64,000 nucleotides of DNA from Actinopolyspora halophila DSM 43834 (GCF_000371785.1 NZ_AQUI01000002.1:4071276-4135275), one strand, 5' to 3'. Shown: positions 9,278 to 18,775, numbered from the stretch's first letter. Program-made: numbers and translations. The notes: generated by a model not told the origin, from the sequence alone.

Positions 9278-10795
9278 GTGACTCTCGAACTCTCACACGA
9301 CCGCATCGACCTCCTGCGCGAGGCCCTGCTCGCGGCGAACTACACGGCCGACGGCGTGCTGGAACTGCTGGGCCCGGAGGCCCACGCGGCACTGGGAAGA
9401 GGAGAACCCGAGCCCGCGATCCGCGCCACGGCCGAGGCCGGAACGCTGGAAACCCTGATACGCGTGTTCCTGCTCGGTGACCCCGTCGACACGGACTCGG
9501 CCGAGCGGGCTCTGGCGCCGCTGCCGCTGGCCGAGGCAGCGGCGGCAGGCATCGTCGTCGTGGAGGGGAACTCCGCCCGGGCGGGGCTGGACATCCGTCC
9601 CCACGCCGCGGCGGAGGAATCCTGGTGGGTCGTTTCCGACCTGGACGCCGAGATCCGCTCCCCCTCGGATCCGGTCACCGAGGAGCACGTCCTCGGAGTG
9701 GGACAGGCCTCGATGAGTCTGGTGCAGGCGACGCCCAAGCGTTCCGCGGGCTCCGTGCTGGACCTCGGAACCGGCTGTGGGGTGCAGGCGCTGCACGCGA
9801 GTGCCCGTGCCGAACGGGTCACGGCCACGGACGTCTCGGAACGGGCGCGTGCCCTCGCCGCGGCGACCTTCCGCCTGAACCGCGTCGACGTGGAGCTGCA
9901 CGGCGGTGACTGGTTCGACCCGGTGGTCGGAAGCCGTTTCGACCAGGTGGTGTGCAACCCCCCGTTCGTCGTCGGCCCCGCACGGACCGATTTCGTCTAT
10001 CGCGATTCGGGACTGCCGGGGGACCAAGCCAGCGCCCTCGTGGTGCGCAGGACCCCGGAGCTGCTCAACGAGGGCGGGACCGGGCACCTGCTCGCCTCCT
10101 GGCTGCACCGCGAGAACGAGGACTGGCGGGATCGTGTCGCCTCCTGGATCGACTCCCCCGATGTGGACGCCTGGTTCGTGCAACGCGACATCGCCGAACC
10201 GGCGTTGTACGTGGGCACCTGGCTGCGGGACGCGGGCATCGACCCGCGTTCGGAACTCGGCAGGCGCAAGTCGGCGGAGTGGTTGGACTGGTTCGCGGAC
10301 AACGACGTGATCGGTGTCGGCTTCGGCTTCGTCACCCTGCGCCGCACGCACGGGGAACGCGGTCAGACGGTCTGCGAGGACCTGCGGCAGAGCTTCGACG
10401 CCCCGCTCGGTGAGGAGGTCGACGGCTGGTTGCGCCGCCTCGACTGGTTGCGCGCCCGCCCCTCGGCGGAGGGACTGCTCGAAAGCACGCTGGTCACCGC
10501 TCCCACTCTGGTGCTGGAACAGGTCAGTTCCCACGGCTCGGAGGGCTGGGCCGAGTTCGTGCACCGGCTGCACCGCACCGACGGTCCGGGGTGGCAGCAC
10601 GAGGTGGACGAGGTCGGTGTCCGGCTGATCGCGGGCTGCCAGGGTGCCCTCCCGGTCGACGAGCTGCTCGAACTGCTGGCCGCCGCGTACGGGGCCGATT
10701 CGACGGAGCTCACGCGATCCGCCGAACCCGTGCTGCGCGAGCTGATCCAGCACGGCATGTTGCTGCCCGCGGAATGGCAGGAGTCACGGGGATGA
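9278..10795 (+). CDS. SAM-dependent methyltransferase (HemK/PrmC-like fold, DUF7059/DUF7782 type)
   Basis: A 505-residue protein with three parts. An N-terminal helical domain (about 1-110) comes first. It is followed by a class I methyltransferase domain with the SAM-binding motif VLDLGTGCG (160-168) and the N6-type catalytic motif NPPF (227-230). The C-terminal domain (about 340-505) has no clear family to me. NPPF points to methylation of an amide or amino nitrogen, as in release-factor or adenine methylases; the real substrate is unknown. GTG at 9278 gives a sensible N-terminus VTLELSHDRI. Its stop overlaps the dtd start (ATGA), so the two are translationally coupled. Confidence 0.83.
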   Translation: MTLELSHDRIDLLREALLAANYTADGVLELLGPEAHAALGRGEPEPAIRATAEAGTLETLIRVFLLGDPVDTDSAERALAPLPLAEAAAAGIVVVEGNSARAGLDIRPHAAAEESWWVVSDLDAEIRSPSDPVTEEHVLGVGQASMSLVQATPKRSAGSVLDLGTGCGVQALHASARAERVTATDVSERARALAAATFRLNRVDVELHGGDWFDPVVGSRFDQVVCNPPFVVGPARTDFVYRDSGLPGDQASALVVRRTPELLNEGGTGHLLASWLHRENEDWRDRVASWIDSPDVDAWFVQRDIAEPALYVGTWLRDAGIDPRSELGRRKSAEWLDWFADNDVIGVGFGFVTLRRTHGERGQTVCEDLRQSFDAPLGEEVDGWLRRLDWLRARPSAEGLLESTLVTAPTLVLEQVSSHGSEGWAEFVHRLHRTDGPGWQHEVDEVGVRLIAGCQGALPVDELLELLAAAYGADSTELTRSAEPVLRELIQHGMLLPAEWQESRG

Positions 10796-11217
10796 GGGCG
10801 GTCGTAACCCGAGTGCTGCGGGCCTCGGTACGGGTGGACGGCGATGTGGTCGGTTCCGTGGACGAACCCGGCCTGCTCGTGCTGATCGGCGTCACCCACT
10901 CGGACACCACCGAACAGGCCGGGGTCATGGCGCGCAAGCTGCACGAGCTGCGTGCACTGCGTGACGAGCAGTCGTGTGCCACGGCGGACGCGCCGTTGCT
11001 GGTCGTCAGCCAGTTCACCCTCTACGGCAGCACCAAGAAGGGACGCAGACCCTCGTGGAGCGCCGCCGCTCCACCCGAACACGCCGAGCCCCTGGTGGAG
11101 TCCGTGGTCGACCGGCTGCGGGAACGCGGAGCACGGGTGAGCACGGGAAGTTTCGGGGCCGCGATGGAAGTGGACAGCACCAACGACGGCCCGTTCACTC
11201 TGCTCGTCGAGACGTGA
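10792..11217 (+). CDS. dtd: D-aminoacyl-tRNA deacylase
   Basis: This enzyme removes D-amino acids, and achiral glycine, mischarged onto tRNA. The 141-residue protein begins MRAVVTRVLRASVRVDG. It carries the SQFTLYG motif (about residues 74-80) and NDGPFT near the C-terminus, the actinobacterial form of the cross-subunit Gly-Pro motif NSGPVT. The segment between the two core strands is short (LRALRDEQSCATADAPLLVV), which is usual in actinobacteria. The start overlaps the stop of the preceding methyltransferase gene by four bases. Confidence 0.93.
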   Translation: MRAVVTRVLRASVRVDGDVVGSVDEPGLLVLIGVTHSDTTEQAGVMARKLHELRALRDEQSCATADAPLLVVSQFTLYGSTKKGRRPSWSAAAPPEHAEPLVESVVDRLRERGARVSTGSFGAAMEVDSTNDGPFTLLVET

Positions 11218-11249
11218 CGAACTTCCGCTGTCGGGGAATCGAATCTCCG

Positions 11250-11279
11250 CTCCGCTCCCGTTCCGGAACGGGAGCGGAG
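11250..11279. terminator. Perfect 30-base palindrome downstream of dtd
   Basis: Bases 11250-11264 are the exact reverse complement of 11265-11279. It lies 33 bases after the dtd stop and is followed by an A-run rather than a U-run on the coding strand. It is the likely 3' end of the methyltransferase-dtd operon. Confidence 0.6.
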
Positions 11280-12161
11280 AAAACCGCCACTCCGACACCG
11301 GACCGACCGGCGCCCTTGGAATAGCGCCGGGGGGTTTTCCGTTGCACTCCCCGAGTTGTCCGGAAAGCCGCCCTTCCGGGAGCCGGGTGTCCCGAAAAGG
11401 ACGGGCCCCGTTTCCATCCGGCGTCCGGACACTTCGGCAAACGCCTCACCCGAACCGCCGCACCCGAACCTTTTCGGAATAAATTTCCCGTTTTGAGCCG
11501 GTGCCCACCGTCACGGAGGACACCGGGGACACGAGGAGGACACCGGGAACACGAGCACACCCCGCACACCCGGGAACGACCGGGCTCGGCCGGGCCGCAC
11601 GGTCACTCCCGACCGCCCCACCCGAAACGCCCGCGGCGGGAGCGGCGGGGACGAAGACTCAGCGAATTCTCAGGTTATGGCACGACGAGTGTGACGACGC
11701 TGACGTCCTTCGCTCGACGAATCCGGGAACGATTTCGACGACTCACGCGTTTTCCGGGCAGCCAACTCAACACAGCATCGGCAGCCGCCAGTCCTCAGCC
11801 GCCGGCCACCAGTCGGCTGCGACCGACTTTCCGGCGATCACGACACCATCACGCCCGGTGCGGATCGGCCGGGAACGGAGGGCAACCAACGACGAGAGAT
11901 GCGACAGCCCACGGAACGAACGCTTCGCAAGATCCCGACCAGACGACTCCCCCGATCGGACGACCCGGCCGGTCCGGCCGCACAGCCGACCCGACCGAAC
12001 CGACAGCTTCGACCAACACAACCACCGGCACCACCGGTCACCGGTGTTACCGACGAGGTACGACCTCTCCTCTCCACACCGAGCGTACCCGTCCTTCGAG
12101 CGGCGCAGTGTCGCGCCGGTGCACCGGCACCCGACAACCAGCCCGTCAGGGAGGTAGCTCT
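11280..12161 (+). promoter_or_regulatory. Long sigB upstream region with a SigH/SigR-like promoter
   Basis: About 880 bases between the dtd terminator and sigB without a credible gene. GGAAC (11726-11730), an exact 18-base spacer and GTT (11749-11751) match the ECF SigR/SigH/SigE promoter class (GGAAT/C-N18-GTT). If used, the transcript would carry a leader of about 400 bases. An AT-rich patch sits at 11470-11492. The sequence from 11900 to 12150 is unusually poor in G on the plus strand and rich in Pro/Thr codons when translated, but shows no family. Confidence 0.45.
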
Positions 12162-13133
12162 ATGACCGTCCCGCAGACCGTCGCCCCGGATGTCACCAAC
12201 GAGGCTGACCTCGACAACCAGGGCCCTTCGGCCGACCTGGTGCGGGTCTACCTGAACGGCATCGGTCGCACGGCACTGCTCAGTGCACAGGACGAGGTGA
12301 ATCTCGCCAAGCGTATCGAAGCGGGCGTGTTCGCCAAGCACCTGCTGGACACCTCCGAGGACCTGAGCAGGCAACGCCGCGCCGATCTCAAGACCGTCGT
12401 CCGCGACGGCAGCGACGCCAAGAACCACCTCATGGAAGCCAACCTGCGGTTGGTGGTCAGTCTCGCCAAGCGCTACACGGGCAGGGGGATGCCGCTGCTG
12501 GACCTCATCCAGGAGGGCAACCTCGGTCTGATCCGCGCGGTGGAGAAGTTCGACTACACCAAGGGCTACAAGTTCTCCACTTACGCCACCTGGTGGATCC
12601 GTCAGGCCATCACCCGCGGCATGGCCGACCAGAGCCGGACCATCAGGCTCCCCGTCCACCTGGTGGAGCAGGTCAACAAGTTGGCCAGGATCAAGCGTGA
12701 CCTGCACCAGAAACTCGGCAGGGAAGCCACGGAAGAGGAGATCGCCTCGGAAGCGGACATGACCGTGGAGAAGGTCGTCGATCTGATGGACCACTCCAAG
12801 GACCCGGTGAGCCTGGACATGCCCGTCGGTTCCGAGGAGGACGCCCCGCTCGGGGACTTCATCGAGGACTCCGAGGGCGCCGACGCGGAGAACGCCGTCA
12901 TCTCCGGGTTCCTCCAGGACGATCTGCGCCGTGTGCTGGACACGCTGGAAGGACGTGAACAGCAGGTCATCCGCATGCGCTACGGCGTCGACGACGGCCA
13001 ACCGCGCACGTTGGACCAGATCGGCAAGGCCTTCGGCCTGTCCAGGGAACGCGTCCGGCAGATCGAGCGCGAGGTGATGTCCAAGCTCCGCCAGGGCGAC
13101 CGCGCGAACAAGCTGCGCTCCTACGCGAGCTGA
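12162..13133 (+). CDS. sigB: RNA polymerase sigma factor SigB (group 2)
   Basis: A 323-residue sigma-70 factor lacking the long acidic N-terminus of SigA. It shows the same regions: 1.2 ([20 protein letters not shown]), 2 ([17 protein letters not shown] and the following WWIRQAI helix), 3, and 4 ([19 protein letters not shown]). It is a non-essential stress/stationary sigma in relatives. ATG at 12162 is fixed by AGGGAGGT at good spacing. It is placed about 7 kb before ideR/dtxR; in corynebacteria and mycobacteria the two genes are neighbours, and here phosphatase, acetylation and rhodanese genes are inserted. The central 91 bases are identical to sigA. Confidence 0.95.
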   Translation: MTVPQTVAPDVTNEADLDNQGPSADLVRVYLNGIGRTALLSAQDEVNLAKRIEAGVFAKHLLDTSEDLSRQRRADLKTVVRDGSDAKNHLMEANLRLVVSLAKRYTGRGMPLLDLIQEGNLGLIRAVEKFDYTKGYKFSTYATWWIRQAITRGMADQSRTIRLPVHLVEQVNKLARIKRDLHQKLGREATEEEIASEADMTVEKVVDLMDHSKDPVSLDMPVGSEEDAPLGDFIEDSEGADAENAVISGFLQDDLRRVLDTLEGREQQVIRMRYGVDDGQPRTLDQIGKAFGLSRERVRQIEREVMSKLRQGDRANKLRSYAS

Positions 13134-13206
13134 GGCCCCAGGGGCGCGTTCGACACCTCCCGCAGGTCAGCGCGCCCACACCGCCCGTGTCGGTGGGCCA
13201 CCGAGC

Positions 13207-13233
13207 GGGGTTCGGCGTGGCACGCCGAACCCC
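13207..13233. terminator. Bidirectional terminator between sigB and the phosphatase gene
   Basis: The arms 13207-13219 and 13221-13233 (GGGGTTCGGCGTG / CACGCCGAACCCC) form a perfect palindromic stem between convergent genes. No T-run follows. Confidence 0.65.
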
Positions 13234-13272
13234 GGGAACCGGAGACCTCCGCCCCCGAACAGGGCAGCTCGG

Positions 13273-14004
13273 TCAGACGACCGATTCGAGGAAACGACGC
13301 TGCCAGCGGTCCAGCTCCTCGACCGTGGCTCCCTGCTCCAGCAGCCATCCGGCCGCGCCGCCCTCCGCGGAGTCCACGAGTTCCAACGCGTGTTCGATGG
13401 CCTCCCCAGGAGCGGATATGAGGTCGTTCACGTCGGCTTCGTCCACTCCCGGAGGCAACGCGGGAGCTATCCGCAACCGCTGCAACACGCGGTACATGTT
13501 GTGGTCGGTGCGCACGTAGTCCGAGACGATCGCATCGTGCCGCACCCCCGCGGCACGCAACAACAAGGCGCAGGCGACCCCGGTCCGGTCCTTTCCCGCG
13601 GCACAGTGGATCAACACCGGCCCGTCCGCCTCCACCGCGATGCGGAACACTTCGAGCAGTCGTTTCGGAGCGTGCCGCACCATATAGGCGTACAGCTCAT
13701 CCAGGGTCAGCCACGGGTCCTCCCCCGAGTCACCGCGCAGCCCCTCCAGGACCGGAATTCGGTGAACCGTGCTCCTCGACTCCAAGGGGTGCACGACGTC
13801 GGACTCGGCGTCGGTGTCCCGCAGGTCGACCACCACCGACGGTGGCCACTGCTCGGCCTCCTCCGGGGGGCTGTCCCCGGCGTACGGCGCATCCCCCCTG
13901 TAGAGCACCCCGGATCGCGTGGCGACCCCGTTGTCCGCGGGAAGCCCTCCCAGGTCCCGGAAGTTGACCAGCCCGTCCGGACTGCCGTGGATCTGTTCGC
14001 TCAT
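13273..14004 (-). CDS. Tyrosine-protein phosphatase (PtpB-like)
   Basis: A 243-residue phosphatase of the atypical PTP/DSP3 family. The N-terminal signature is NFRDLGGL (14-21), and the catalytic P-loop is HCAAGKDRTG with the nucleophile Cys134 and Arg140. The family also hydrolyses phosphoserine and phosphoinositides in mycobacterial PtpB. There is no signal peptide in this copy. ATG at 14004 is preceded by GAAAGGG at about 12 bases. It follows the lipoprotein gene at 14194-14685 on the same strand, with a hairpin in between, so it probably has its own promoter. Confidence 0.88.
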   Translation of the reverse strand: MSEQIHGSPDGLVNFRDLGGLPADNGVATRSGVLYRGDAPYAGDSPPEEAEQWPPSVVVDLRDTDAESDVVHPLESRSTVHRIPVLEGLRGDSGEDPWLTLDELYAYMVRHAPKRLLEVFRIAVEADGPVLIHCAAGKDRTGVACALLLRAAGVRHDAIVSDYVRTDHNMYRVLQRLRIAPALPPGVDEADVNDLISAPGEAIEHALELVDSAEGGAAGWLLEQGATVEELDRWQRRFLESVV

Positions 14005-14125
14005 GTGAACGTGCCCTTTCGCCGTCGGCCTCGCACCCGCGCACAGGATCGCAGCTTTGACAGCGGGCCTGAAGGGACTCTCCCGTTTCGATCCCGCTCA
14101 GCGCTGCTTCGCCGGCACAGGATGC

Positions 14126-14152
14126 CTCCCGCGGGAACGGTTCCCGCGGGAG
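14126..14152. terminator. Hairpin between lipoprotein and phosphatase genes
   Basis: CTCCCGCGGGAAC (14126-14138) and its reverse complement (14140-14152) form a 13-base-pair stem with a minimal loop. It lies 41 bases downstream of the lipoprotein stop on the minus strand. No U-tract follows, so it could be a weak terminator or a processing signal. Confidence 0.5.
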
Positions 14153-14193
14153 AGCCCTCAAAAGGGCACGGATCACACGACCGTCACCGTCGT

Positions 14194-14685
14194 TCAGCCG
14201 CCGGAGACGGTGGTCTCCCGCTGGGTGAGCACGACCTGACGGCTACCGAGCTCCTCGTCCAGCGGGGCGGTAACCGGCGGGTAGCGCAGATCCATCGTGC
14301 ACGGTCCGGCATCCTTCGGTGTTTCCTCGACGAGCTCGAGCCCGACCCGTTCCGGGGTCTGCTCGGTCACCCGCGCGTGCACACTGCCACAACCGCCCTC
14401 CTGGCCGGTCGCCACGAGCACCGCGCCCTCGCGCTGAGTCCAGACCTCCTTCGGATAACCGTCGGGGAGCTCCGAGGCGTCCACCTGCTCCGCGGGCACC
14501 CGGGTGCGCTTCTCCTTCGGCACGGGTTTGATGTTTCCGTCGGCCGACTGCTTTTCCCCGGACCGGTCGTCCTCCGCGGCCGAAGGAGGTTGGCCACCGA
14601 ATCCGACATCGGGCTGTTCCTGGCCGCAGGCCGTCAGTGCGAACAGCACCATGCCCGCGCCCAGGAGAGTCTTCAGGCTTCTCAT
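14194..14685 (-). CDS. Putative lipoprotein of unknown function
   Basis: A 163-residue exported protein. The signal sequence MRSLKTLLGAGMVLFALTAC ends in the lipobox LTAC, with Cys20 as the lipidation site. A polar, acidic linker (residues 25-60) precedes a small domain containing two more Cys (in GGCGS and GPCTM) that could form a disulfide. I do not recognise a family. No operon partner is obvious. The fast-divergent, linker-rich composition is usual for actinobacterial surface lipoproteins. Confidence 0.75.
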   Translation of the reverse strand: MRSLKTLLGAGMVLFALTACGQEQPDVGFGGQPPSAAEDDRSGEKQSADGNIKPVPKEKRTRVPAEQVDASELPDGYPKEVWTQREGAVLVATGQEGGCGSVHARVTEQTPERVGLELVEETPKDAGPCTMDLRYPPVTAPLDEELGSRQVVLTQRETTVSGG

Positions 14686-14792
14686 ACCTCAAGGACGAAT
14701 GCACGTTCACACGGGGTTGCGTGTGTTCTTCGCGTTGGCGACATTTCGACAACCGCGCGAGGCCGCCCCACACCGCCGTGGCCGCCCCGAAC

Positions 14793-17477
14793 TCATCTCA
14801 GCCTTCGCGGCCCGGAGTCGGGGGAGTCGGGAGTGCGTCCCAGCCCGAGCGCCGCTCCGGCGACGTGGGCTCCAGAAGGAGTCGCGAGCACCGGTTCCAG
14901 CACCAGTTCCCGCACCTCGGGCAGGTCCTCGGCCAAGCTGGCCACCCGCAGCACCAGGTCCTCCATCGACGCCATGTCCGCGGGCGGGGCACCGCGGTAC
15001 CCGGTGAGCATCGGAGCCGCGCGCGGCGCCCGGATCAGGGCGGACACATCGGTGTCGGTCAACGGAACCGCGCGGTAGGCACGGTCCTCGAGCAGATCGT
15101 TCGCCAGACCGGCCAGTCCGAAGGACACGAGCGTGCCGAACGAGGGGTCGTCCATGAGGCGGATGACGCACGAGGTCCCCTTCGGGGCCATCCGCTGCAC
15201 GTACAGCTCACCGCTGCCCGCGAGTTCGCACAGATCCGAGTAGGCCGTCCGGACCACGTCGACGGTCCCCAGATCGAGGCGCACCCCGGCCAGGTCCGTG
15301 CGGTGGCGCAGTTGTTCGCTCGCGGACTTCAACACCACGGGAAAACCGACTTCCTCCGCGGCCGTCACAGCGGACTCGACGTTCGTGACGAACCGGAAGG
15401 GCGAGACCTCGATCCCGTAGCACTCCAGCAGCCGCACCGTGTCGGCGTCGGACAGCCGTTCCACGCCCCGCTCGATCCACTGCTCGACCAGTTCACGGGC
15501 GTGCTCGGAGTCCACTCCCTCCGGACGGACGAACTCGCCCTGCGGTGCGGCACGCCAGTTCGCGTACCGCACGGCCCTGCCCAGAGCCAGTACCGCTCGC
15601 TCCGGTGTCGGATAGGAGGGGATCGAACCGTACCCTGGAGTTCCGTCCTTCCCGGCGACCGCGAGCTCGTCCGGGACCCCCTCGGCCGCCAGGAACGTGC
15701 TCACCACCGGTTTGCTGTGCGGCGTGTCCGCCTCGTGCAGGGCTTCCCGTAGCTGACGTGCGTAGGAGGCCCCCGGAACGGCCACCGGAGGGGCGAACAC
15801 GGTTACCAGCGCGTCCACCTCCTCGTTCTCCGCGGCGGAACGGACGGCCGCGGCGAACTCCTCCGGTCCGGCGGAGGCTCCCACGTCGACGGGGTCGAGC
15901 ACCGGCCGCAGCCCCTGTTCCAGCGCAGCGTCGGCGGCCAACATCCCCAGCGCGCTCGAATTGCCGACTATCGCCACGCGGTCCCCTCCGGGAAGCGGCT
16001 GGTGCGCGAGCAGCAGCGCCACGTCGAACATCTGCGCCACGGATTCGACCCGGATGACACCGGCCTGCTCGAACAGTGCCTGCACGCTGGTCTCGTCGAT
16101 CCGCACCGAGGTAGCCGCCAGTCCGGCCCGCACCGCGTTGCGCCCCGATTTGACGACCACGATCGGTTTGCTGCGCCCGAGTCTGCGGGCGAGCCTGGCG
16201 AACTTGCGCGGGTTGCCGAAGGACTCCAGGTACAGCAGCACCACGTCGGTGGTCGGATCGGTCTGCCAGTACTGCAGCAGGTCGTTGCCGGACACGTCGG
16301 CCCGGTTGCCCGCCGAGACGAAGGTGGACAGCCCCAGTCCACGTTCGGTGGCGGCGGCGAGGATCGCGACTCCCAGCGCCCCGGACTGGCAGAAGAAGCC
16401 GGTACGCCCCCTGTCCGGCAGCTGCGGGGCCAGGCTGGCGTTCAACCGCTGCGCCGGATCGGTGTTGACCACTCCGAGCGCGTTCGGCCCCACCACGCGC
16501 ATACCGTGCACCCGGGCCTCGTGCACCATCCGGCGCTCCGTCTCGCGCCCGCTCGGCCCCGCTTCGCTGAAGCCGGAGCTGACGATGAGCAGCGCCTTCA
16601 CCCCCTTGGACAGGCAGGCGTCCAGGGCTTCGGCTATACCGCCCGCCGGGATGGCCACCACGGCCAGGTCGATGTCGTCGGGGATGTCCAGCACCGAGGA
16701 GTAGGAACGCACCCCGCGGACGGCTCTGTGCTCCGGATTGACCGGGTAGATCGGCGCGGCCGAATCGGCGCCCAGCAGGTTCGCCAGCACGGTGTGCCCG
16801 ATCTTGGCGGAATCCGTGGAAGCGCCGATCACCGCGACCGAACGCGGATGCAACAGGTTGTGCACGCTGCGTGCCTCGGCCGCCTGTTCGCGTGCCCTCG
16901 ACACGGCCAACGACTCCTCGGTGGGGTCGAGCGGGAACTCCAGGTGGACGAGTCCTTCCTCCATCGCTCGTTTCACCTGGTAACCGGCGTCGCGGAACAC
17001 GTGGACCATCTGGGAGTTCTCCGCCAGCACCTCGGCGACGAACTTCCTCAGCCCGCATTCCCCGGCCGCGGCGGCGAGGTGTTCGAGCAGGATGGAGCCG
17101 AGTCCTCTGCCCTGGTGGCCGTCCTGCACCACGAAGGCGACCTCGGCCGAGTCCTCCTCGGCGAGCCGGTCGAACCTGCCCACAGCGACGATGTTCTCGC
17201 CCAGCAGGGCGACGAGAGCCACCCGATTGACGTAGTCGACGTGGCTGAAGCGCTCGACATCGCGTTGCGGCATCCGAGGGTAGGGGGAGAAGTAGCGGTA
17301 GTAGCGGGTGCGATCGCTGAGCCTGCCGTGGAACGCGACGAGCTGGTCGGCGTCCTCCGGGACGATCGGCCGCAGATGAACCGTTCCGCCGTCGGAGAGG
17401 ACCACATCGGCCTCCCAGTGACGCGGATAGGCACTCCCCTCCGCGTCTCGTCGCCCAAATTCGGAAGAACCGCCCAT
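14793..17477 (-). CDS. GNAT acetyltransferase fused to acyl-CoA synthetase (NDP-forming)-like domains (Pat-type)
   Basis: An 894-residue fusion. Residues about 30-190 are a GNAT domain with the acetyl-CoA loop QDGHQGRGLGSILL. Residues about 205-310 are a CoA-binding Rossmann domain (PRSVAVIGASTDSAKIGHTV). Residues about 330-500 are a succinyl-CoA-ligase-like domain (FFCQSGALGVAILAA), and the C-terminal third is ATP-grasp-like. The position where active acyl-CoA ligases carry the phosphorylated His (SHTG) reads AATSVRIDET. The synthetase half is therefore probably regulatory, as in the protein lysine acetyltransferase Pat. The neighbouring AcuC deacetylase gene, 122 bases upstream on the same strand, supports a role in reversible protein acetylation. 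The target is unknown; acetyl-CoA synthetase is the usual one. Confidence 0.87.
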   Translation of the reverse strand: MGGSSEFGRRDAEGSAYPRHWEADVVLSDGGTVHLRPIVPEDADQLVAFHGRLSDRTRYYRYFSPYPRMPQRDVERFSHVDYVNRVALVALLGENIVAVGRFDRLAEEDSAEVAFVVQDGHQGRGLGSILLEHLAAAAGECGLRKFVAEVLAENSQMVHVFRDAGYQVKRAMEEGLVHLEFPLDPTEESLAVSRAREQAAEARSVHNLLHPRSVAVIGASTDSAKIGHTVLANLLGADSAAPIYPVNPEHRAVRGVRSYSSVLDIPDDIDLAVVAIPAGGIAEALDACLSKGVKALLIVSSGFSEAGPSGRETERRMVHEARVHGMRVVGPNALGVVNTDPAQRLNASLAPQLPDRGRTGFFCQSGALGVAILAAATERGLGLSTFVSAGNRADVSGNDLLQYWQTDPTTDVVLLYLESFGNPRKFARLARRLGRSKPIVVVKSGRNAVRAGLAATSVRIDETSVQALFEQAGVIRVESVAQMFDVALLLAHQPLPGGDRVAIVGNSSALGMLAADAALEQGLRPVLDPVDVGASAGPEEFAAAVRSAAENEEVDALVTVFAPPVAVPGASYARQLREALHEADTPHSKPVVSTFLAAEGVPDELAVAGKDGTPGYGSIPSYPTPERAVLALGRAVRYANWRAAPQGEFVRPEGVDSEHARELVEQWIERGVERLSDADTVRLLECYGIEVSPFRFVTNVESAVTAAEEVGFPVVLKSASEQLRHRTDLAGVRLDLGTVDVVRTAYSDLCELAGSGELYVQRMAPKGTSCVIRLMDDPSFGTLVSFGLAGLANDLLEDRAYRAVPLTDTDVSALIRAPRAAPMLTGYRGAPPADMASMEDLVLRVASLAEDLPEVRELVLEPVLATPSGAHVAGAALGLGRTPDSPDSGPRRLR

Positions 17478-17599
17478 AACGGACCTCTCAGCGTCTGATC
17501 GCCGAACCTGCTCGGTGCTTCCCGGGAAAACACTCCCTCGTCAACCACCGGGGAACCACCGGACCCGGCCCCGAACACTTCACCACCGTCGCGCCGGAC

Positions 17600-18775
17600 T
17601 CAATCACGGCTGTCGGCCGGATCCAAACCGTGCAACGGGAAAACGGCGTGGCGGGTGTCCCTGATCGCCGCGTCGACCGACAGCTCGGTCACCCCGTCCC
17701 ACGGGGTGAACGTCGGATCGACCTCGTCGGTCATCGTGGTCGGCAGGGCCACGTCCGAGGACAGCGTGGTGGCGTAGGCGGTCCACTCGGCGGGCACGAT
17801 CCGTGCGGGGTCCACGTCCCTGTCCAGCACGGTGGCGAGCAGATGGGTCCACGCCCGCGGAACCACGCGGTGCAACGCGTACCCACCCCCTCCGAGTGCC
17901 AACCACTTCCCGCCCGCGTGGCGATCGGCCAGATCGCGCAGCGCACCGTACAGGACCCGCTGCCCGTCCACCGACATCGCCAGATCGGCCAGCGGGTCCT
18001 CCCGGTGCGGGTCCGCCCCGCACTGGGTGATCAGCACCTGGGGCGCGAAGGACTCCAGCACCGAGGGAACCACCGCCCGCAGGGCACGCAACCAGCCCGC
18101 GTCGTCCGTACCCGGCGGCAGCGCCACGTTCACCGAACTGCCCTGCGCGTTCTCCGCCCCCACCTCGCCCGGGAAGCCGGTTCCCGGCCACAGGGTGAAC
18201 GGATGCTGGTGCAGCGAGACCGTCATCACGCGAGGATCGTCGTAGAAAGCTGTCTGCACCCCGTCCCCGTGGTGCACGTCGACGTCCACGTAGGCGATCC
18301 GGTCGACCCCGTTGGCCAGCAGCCACGCCACGGCCACCGCGCAGTCGTTGTACACGCAGAACCCGGCCGCGTTGTCCGCCATCGCGTGGTGCAGCCCGCC
18401 GGAGAGGTTGACGGCCCGGTTCGCACGACCCGAGACGATCCGTTCGGCTGCCGCGATCGAACCGCCCGCCACGAGTGACGCGGACTCGTGCATCCGGTCG
18501 AAGACGGGGTTGTCGGCCGTTCCCAACCCGTGGCCCACGTCCCCCGCGGCCGTGGGGGCCGCGCGCACGGCCTCCAGGTAGTCACGGGTGTGGATCCGCG
18601 CGAGGTCCTCGTCGGTCGCCGGCTCGGGAGCCGACGGTTCGATGCCGTCCAGCACCCCCAGTGAGCGCGCCAACCTCATGGTCAGATCCAGGCGGACGGG
18701 ATGCAGCGGATGGTTTCCGCCCAAGTCGTACGCGAGCAGTGACTCGTCCCAGATAACGGCGCACTCGTTGCCCAT
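17600..18775 (-). CDS. acuC: AcuC-type protein deacetylase (histone deacetylase superfamily)
   Basis: A 391-residue zinc-dependent deacetylase. Active-site features are the tandem His of GGLHHAMAD (129-130), the NAAGFCVYND strand, the metal ligands in YVDVDVHHGDG (Asp164, Asp166, His168) and a later Asp in QCGADPHRED. In Bacillus, AcuC deacetylates acetyl-CoA synthetase and so reactivates it. Here it lies directly upstream of the Pat-like acetyltransferase, making an acetylation/deacetylation pair. The ATG is at 18775. Confidence 0.92.
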   Translation of the reverse strand: MGNECAVIWDESLLAYDLGGNHPLHPVRLDLTMRLARSLGVLDGIEPSAPEPATDEDLARIHTRDYLEAVRAAPTAAGDVGHGLGTADNPVFDRMHESASLVAGGSIAAAERIVSGRANRAVNLSGGLHHAMADNAAGFCVYNDCAVAVAWLLANGVDRIAYVDVDVHHGDGVQTAFYDDPRVMTVSLHQHPFTLWPGTGFPGEVGAENAQGSSVNVALPPGTDDAGWLRALRAVVPSVLESFAPQVLITQCGADPHREDPLADLAMSVDGQRVLYGALRDLADRHAGGKWLALGGGGYALHRVVPRAWTHLLATVLDRDVDPARIVPAEWTAYATTLSSDVALPTTMTDEVDPTFTPWDGVTELSVDAAIRDTRHAVFPLHGLDPADSRD

